DNA from: Thermoproteota archaeon | Lineage (GTDB): Archaea; Thermoproteota; Thermoprotei; Gearchaeales; Gearchaeaceae | Reading direction: 5' to 3' | Assembly: GCA_021324265.1 (NCBI GenBank) | Contig: JAJPJK010000002.1 | Location: forward strand, 1-64,000 | DNA: 64,000 nt | Part shown: positions 60,366-64,000 of the stretch, in pieces | Layout of the letters: every line of letters begins with the position of its first letter | How positions within the stretch are numbered: position 1 is the stretch's first letter | Notes under the pieces: model-generated | The model's input: only the letters and a program-made list of their open reading frames with translations | Databases searched by the model: none | What the model was told of the DNA's origin: nothing | Position numbers and translations under genes: made by a program

Positions 60366-62791
60366 GAATACATAAGATTTCCCTCGATAATTTCGCAAGT
60401 TATGATAATGCAAGCCTAGATATTGACAAGTTAGGCTGCGTTATTAATGTATTCGGCGCCACAGGAGCTGGCAAGACAACATTGCTCGTGGATTCAGTAT
60501 CTTTTTGTCTTTTCGGTAAGGCATATGGTGAAGACAGGACTGGTTCTGAGAGGTTAATATTGAGGCCTAACAAGAAGCTTGGAAGAGCAGAATTGATATT
60601 CAGTTCAGGGGAAAAAAGATACAAAATCATAAGGGAAGTTGAGCTCGGCTCTGGTTCTAGGGCTTCTTCGAAGGTATTGCTATTGGAGATGATTGGGAAT
60701 GAATGGAGGAACAAGGCTACGGGTGTGGGTGCCGTTAAGGAATTCATCGACAAGATCATCAAGATCGATTATGATACCTTTCTCAAAACAGTAGCGATTA
60801 GACAAGGTGATGTTACATCCATCCTTGAGACCAAGCCCGCTGAAAGGAGAGAACTCTTTTTAAAAATGCTCAATCTCGACTTCAAAAAAGAAAGCGAAAT
60901 TGCAAAAAACAAGAGGGATAAAGTAAAGGAAGAGCTTTCAAAGATAAACGCATCCATAGAGGAGAAGAACAAAAGAGTTGAAGAAGAACCCAAGCTATTG
61001 AAGGAAATCGCAAACATTGATCAGCAAGTTCTGCTGCTCTATAGATACAAAGACACCAAGCAGAAGGAAAGGAATGATTTGGAACAAACATTGAAAAATA
61101 AGGAAGAGGAGTATCACAAGCTTTCTACAGAGTTGCGAATTTATGAGGAAAACATGAAAGAATATAGGAATAAGCTCGATAGAAGAACAAGATTAGAACA
61201 AGAGCTAAACAAGGCCTTATCTGAGGCGGAAAAGGAATCCAGCTACCAGAAAGAATATCAGGAGATTACTGAAAGGCTAAGAAGGCTGGACGAATTTAGA
61301 ATTTTGAGCAATGAAATTAGGCATAAAGAACAAGAGCTTAAAAATATTGAGAAACGCCTGCATGAGGTTGAAAAACAGTTGAAAGAAATTAAAGAAGCTG
61401 AAGAAAAACTGAGCGAAATCGAAGAAAAGAAGAAGGAATTGGCTCAGTTATCGAAGGATAGAGAGCACTTGGTCGAAATGATTAAAAGTATAATTCAGGC
61501 TATGGAGAGTTCCAAAGCCATGCTCGAACAGACTAGGAGATTGAAGGACACGTTGGAGAGTGCAAATCTAGAAAAAAGGCAATGCCCGCTATGCGGTTCA
61601 TATCTTTCTGAAGAGAAATTTGATGAACTTTTCCATCATTTCTTGGAGGATGAAAGGAAATATCAAGCTGAGCTGAATAGGAAAGAAAAGGAGAAGACAG
61701 ATTATGAAGCAAAGTTGAATAGTTTAGATAGCAAAATTTCTGATCTACAAAGAAAGGTAGCGGCAGAGGATGTATATAAAAGGTTCATTTCGAGGAAAAC
61801 TGAATTGCTCGAAGAAAATGAAGGTTTAAGAAAAGATCTTGAAAGGATGAGAAAGGAGCTAGAAGATCTGAAAGACAACAAATTATATAATGAATTTAGA
61901 AATCTTGATCCAGAAGAGACAAGGAGAAGGCTTGAAATCCAAAAGCGAGAAATCGAGCTTGTTCTTGAAAAAATTAAGAAAGAACGCGGGAAAATTGAAA
62001 CTCTTCGCTTGGAGATAGAGAATTTGGACAAAGAAATCAAGGATATGGAGTCTCTACTGGCAAAGAAGCCTGGTGAGGAGCTCATCAAAAGCTTGGAGGC
62101 TGCGATCAGTGAGCTCAGTCTGAGATCCAAGAGTTTAGATGAAGAAATAGAAAAGATAAATCATGAAATTGGTAGCCTTGAAGGCCGCAAGAGGAGCTTA
62201 AGTGAAGAAATTGAAAGAATTGGGATCATAAAAAAGGAAATTGAAGAACTAGTAATTAGGAAGAAGGAATACGAAGAAATGTTCGATATTTACAGAATTC
62301 TTTGTGATGATATTTTCAATGAAAGAGGATTTCCGCTTAGATTTCTGGATAGCTATCTGGAAGATTTGAATCACATCATCAATACAGAATATCTATCTCC
62401 TATCCTTAGAAATAAAAGGGTTGAAATTAAGCGTGTAGAGAACAATATTGAAATCAAGGTCTTCGATGACATTTATGAAAGGGATTTAGCAACCTATTCC
62501 GGAGGAGAAAAGACAGCGCTGGGTTTCGCAATAAGATTGGCGATCGCAAAAACACTTGCGCTGAGAAGAGGTATTTCTCCGAAATTTCTAATAATAGATG
62601 AGGGCTTTGGGCCGCTTAGCATTGAGATCAGAGATCTTTTGTTGAGGTCAATTTTGAATTTGAAATCCGAGTATGAGAAAATCTTTATAGTTTCACATCT
62701 TGAAGATATACAGGAAAATCCAATATTTGATTCGATTATAAGAATTTATAAAGATGAAAATAATATAAGTCATATTGAAATTTTAAAATAG
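60362..62791 (+). CDS. rad50: DNA repair ATPase Rad50
   Basis: An 809-residue SMC-like protein. Walker A 'GATGAGKTT' (32-40), Q-loop 'AIRQGD', then about 500 residues of coiled coil with the zinc hook Cys408/Cys411 ('CPLC') in the middle, the signature 'SGGEKTALGFAIRLA' and Walker B 'FLIIDEGFGPLS'. It tethers and remodels DNA ends with Mre11. Coils are shorter than in eukaryotic Rad50, as usual for archaea. Confidence 0.96.
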   Translation: MRIHKISLDNFASYDNASLDIDKLGCVINVFGATGAGKTTLLVDSVSFCLFGKAYGEDRTGSERLILRPNKKLGRAELIFSSGEKRYKIIREVELGSGSRASSKVLLLEMIGNEWRNKATGVGAVKEFIDKIIKIDYDTFLKTVAIRQGDVTSILETKPAERRELFLKMLNLDFKKESEIAKNKRDKVKEELSKINASIEEKNKRVEEEPKLLKEIANIDQQVLLLYRYKDTKQKERNDLEQTLKNKEEEYHKLSTELRIYEENMKEYRNKLDRRTRLEQELNKALSEAEKESSYQKEYQEITERLRRLDEFRILSNEIRHKEQELKNIEKRLHEVEKQLKEIKEAEEKLSEIEEKKKELAQLSKDREHLVEMIKSIIQAMESSKAMLEQTRRLKDTLESANLEKRQCPLCGSYLSEEKFDELFHHFLEDERKYQAELNRKEKEKTDYEAKLNSLDSKISDLQRKVAAEDVYKRFISRKTELLEENEGLRKDLERMRKELEDLKDNKLYNEFRNLDPEETRRRLEIQKREIELVLEKIKKERGKIETLRLEIENLDKEIKDMESLLAKKPGEELIKSLEAAISELSLRSKSLDEEIEKINHEIGSLEGRKRSLSEEIERIGIIKKEIEELVIRKKEYEEMFDIYRILCDDIFNERGFPLRFLDSYLEDLNHIINTEYLSPILRNKRVEIKRVENNIEIKVFDDIYERDLATYSGGEKTALGFAIRLAIAKTLALRRGISPKFLIIDEGFGPLSIEIRDLLLRSILNLKSEYEKIFIVSHLEDIQENPIFDSIIRIYKDENNISHIEILK

Positions 62792-62827
62792 CCTTATCTT
62801 AATAAGTCCAGGAGCTTAAGATATGTT

Positions 62828-64000
62828 ATGAAGGGTTTTTTAGTAGGTAATGAAGAGGTTTTGAGGGATAGAAGTTATGAAGTCATAAACCCTGCGAATG
62901 AACAGGTAATTGATCGCGTTTCACTAGCAACTTTAGATGATGCAAAGAATGCAATAGAGACTGCAAAAAAGGCATTCGATTCTTGGTCTTCTACACCTTT
63001 GCACAAGCGTATTGAGCTTCTCTACAAATTAGCAGATTATATTGCATCGAATAGAGAAGATTTTGCAAGGATTTTAGCACTCGAGGCAGGAAAACCTATA
63101 AGAGATGCAAGAGTCGAGGCCACGAGGACTGAAAAAGTTTTTAGATACTCTGCCGAGGCTGCGAGATATTTACTTACTGGTGAGCTGCCTAGGTTGGATG
63201 CTTTTGAATATCCTGCGGGGAATGAGAAACGGATGGCTATGATAAAGAGAGAACCTATGGGCGTTGTTGTCGCCATAACACCTTTCAACTTTCCTCTTAA
63301 TTCTTTCGCTCATAAAGTTGCGCCAGCACTTGCTGTTGGAAATACAGTCGTCGTAAAACCTAGTCTAAGCACACCTTTATCAGCTCTGAATATTGCCAAC
63401 ATTATGCTCAAGCTTGGCTTTCCTCCGGGAGTAGTGAATGTCATTACTGGTTATAGTAGTGAAATAGGCGATCTTTTGATAACTCATGAAGATGTGAGCT
63501 TGATAACTTTTACAGGTTCTACAGAGGTAGGCCTTAAAATAGCTTCGAAGGCTGCTGGACATTCCAAAAGGATGATAATGGAACTCGGAGGTTCAGATCC
63601 GATGATAATACTTGATGACGCAGACATCGAGAAAGCAAGCACCGTAGCTACGAGGGCAAGATTCGAATATGCTGGCCAGAATTGTAACTCTGCAAAGAGA
63701 ATATTTGTTCAAGAGAAGGTATTTGATAAATTCTTAGAGCTATTTAAAGAAAAAACTGCAAAATTGAAACTCGGGAATCCTATGGACGAGAGTACAGATG
63801 TGGGCCCAGTAATTAGCTCAGAAGCTATAAAAAATATGGAGAGCTATATTGAAGATGCCAAGAATAAGGAATCAGAAGTTGTATTAGGAGGAATAAGGCC
63901 TTATTCAAGAGGTTACTTCCTTGCACCAACTATATTAAAGGCTGGAAGCCCAGATATAAAGGCATTGAATGAAGAGGTCTTTGGCCCAGTAGCTCCTGTT
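62828..64000 (+). CDS. Aldehyde dehydrogenase, 3'-truncated by window edge
   Basis: Absent from the ORF track because it runs off the window without a stop. From the ATG at 62828 there are 391 residues of an NAD(P)-dependent aldehyde dehydrogenase: 'ITPFNFPLNSFAHKVAPAL', 'FTGSTEVG', Glu252 ('MELGGSDP') and the catalytic Cys286 ('GQNCNSAKR'), then 'NEEVFGPVAPV'. It could be GAPN, succinic semialdehyde or lactaldehyde dehydrogenase; I cannot separate these by eye. Confidence 0.93.
   Translation, partial: MKGFLVGNEEVLRDRSYEVINPANEQVIDRVSLATLDDAKNAIETAKKAFDSWSSTPLHKRIELLYKLADYIASNREDFARILALEAGKPIRDARVEATRTEKVFRYSAEAARYLLTGELPRLDAFEYPAGNEKRMAMIKREPMGVVVAITPFNFPLNSFAHKVAPALAVGNTVVVKPSLSTPLSALNIANIMLKLGFPPGVVNVITGYSSEIGDLLITHEDVSLITFTGSTEVGLKIASKAAGHSKRMIMELGGSDPMIILDDADIEKASTVATRARFEYAGQNCNSAKRIFVQEKVFDKFLELFKEKTAKLKLGNPMDESTDVGPVISSEAIKNMESYIEDAKNKESEVVLGGIRPYSRGYFLAPTILKAGSPDIKALNEEVFGPVAPV

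Noticed and set aside
61702-62130. 142-residue Ser-rich minus-strand ORF
   Set aside because: Antisense of the Rad50 coiled coil; Lys/Glu codons read backwards give Ser/Leu/Phe-rich sequence.
1-64000. CRISPR arrays, insertion sequences, integrases, toxin-antitoxin or defence islands
   Set aside because: No regularly spaced repeats, transposase or integrase motifs or defence-gene signatures were seen on either strand.

Overview
The window is a gene-dense, AT-rich stretch of archaeal chromosome. Several features point to a thermophilic member of the TACK group (Thermoproteota or a relative). It has archaeal/eukaryotic-type informational genes: eS1, eL13, eL15, eL21, Rpo4, aIF5A, SRP54, Orc1/Cdc6, RFC small and large subunits, GINS23, MCM, Hel308, Mre11-Rad50 and NurA/HerA. 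Three of its six tRNA genes carry an intron at the canonical 37/38 position. It has an eL13 gene and a gins23-mcm pair, both familiar from Crenarchaeota. Start codons are often GTG or TTG, and many genes have A/T-rich TATA-like elements 25-30 nt before the start codon with no obvious Shine-Dalgarno sequence, as in leaderless transcription. No genus can be named from the sequence alone.

Layout. 1-2.5 kb: 3' end of the eS1 gene, a convergent YchF/OLA1-like GTPase, and a LolD-type ABC ATPase. 2.5-9.4 kb: one gene for a 2289-residue secreted, membrane-anchored subtilisin-like protease. 9.4-16.9 kb: SerA-like dehydrogenase, eL15, eL13, a small zinc protein, a tRNA G10 methyltransferase, RNase Z, two small archaeal families (UPF0201, UPF0200), then ThpR, CCA-adding enzyme and a small protein kinase. 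16.9-21.9 kb: divergent tatC/tatA, a membrane coiled-coil protein, purB, a redoxin, an unknown protein and an MFS transporter. 21.9-28 kb, minus strand: herA, a third unknown gene, nurA, a THEP1 NTPase, trpS, an inositol monophosphatase-like gene and tRNA-Pro. 28-35.3 kb: sua5, aldo-keto reductase, a beta-CASP nuclease, tRNA-Met, a geranylgeranyl reductase-like flavoprotein, DUF354, UPF0282 and tRNA-Arg. 35.4-41.3 kb: an unknown gene, srp54, pus10, eL21, rpo4, DUF655, aIF5A, nadK, nob1. 41.2-47.3 kb: m5C RNA methyltransferase, DUF255 protein, radical SAM protein, acylphosphatase and the queD-queC-folE2 set for archaeosine precursor synthesis. 47.3-49.7 kb: tRNA-Phe, tRNA-Tyr, tRNA-Gly, an LSm protein, a candidate C/D-box sRNA, alcohol dehydrogenase and a THUMP protein. 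49.7-62.8 kb: a replication and repair island (cdc6, a winged-helix gene, rfcS, rfcL, an AIR-synthase-like gene on the minus strand, gins23, mcm, hel308, mre11, rad50). 62.8 kb to the end: a truncated aldehyde dehydrogenase gene that the supplied ORF track misses.

The genes fall into coherent functional groups: translation and tRNA maturation (ribosomal proteins, RNase Z, CCA enzyme, TrmG10, Pus10, Nob1, Sua5, archaeosine genes), protein targeting and export (SRP54, TatA/TatC), and DNA replication with end resection (Cdc6, RFC, GINS, MCM, Hel308, Mre11-Rad50, HerA-NurA). I saw no insertion sequence, integrase, CRISPR array or prophage, and no gene-free stretch longer than 300 bases. The least explained items are the 217-residue protein encoded between nurA and herA, the domain make-up of the giant protease, the beta-CASP protein with its long C-terminal extension, and a pattern in which almost every convergent gene pair overlaps at the 3' ends.
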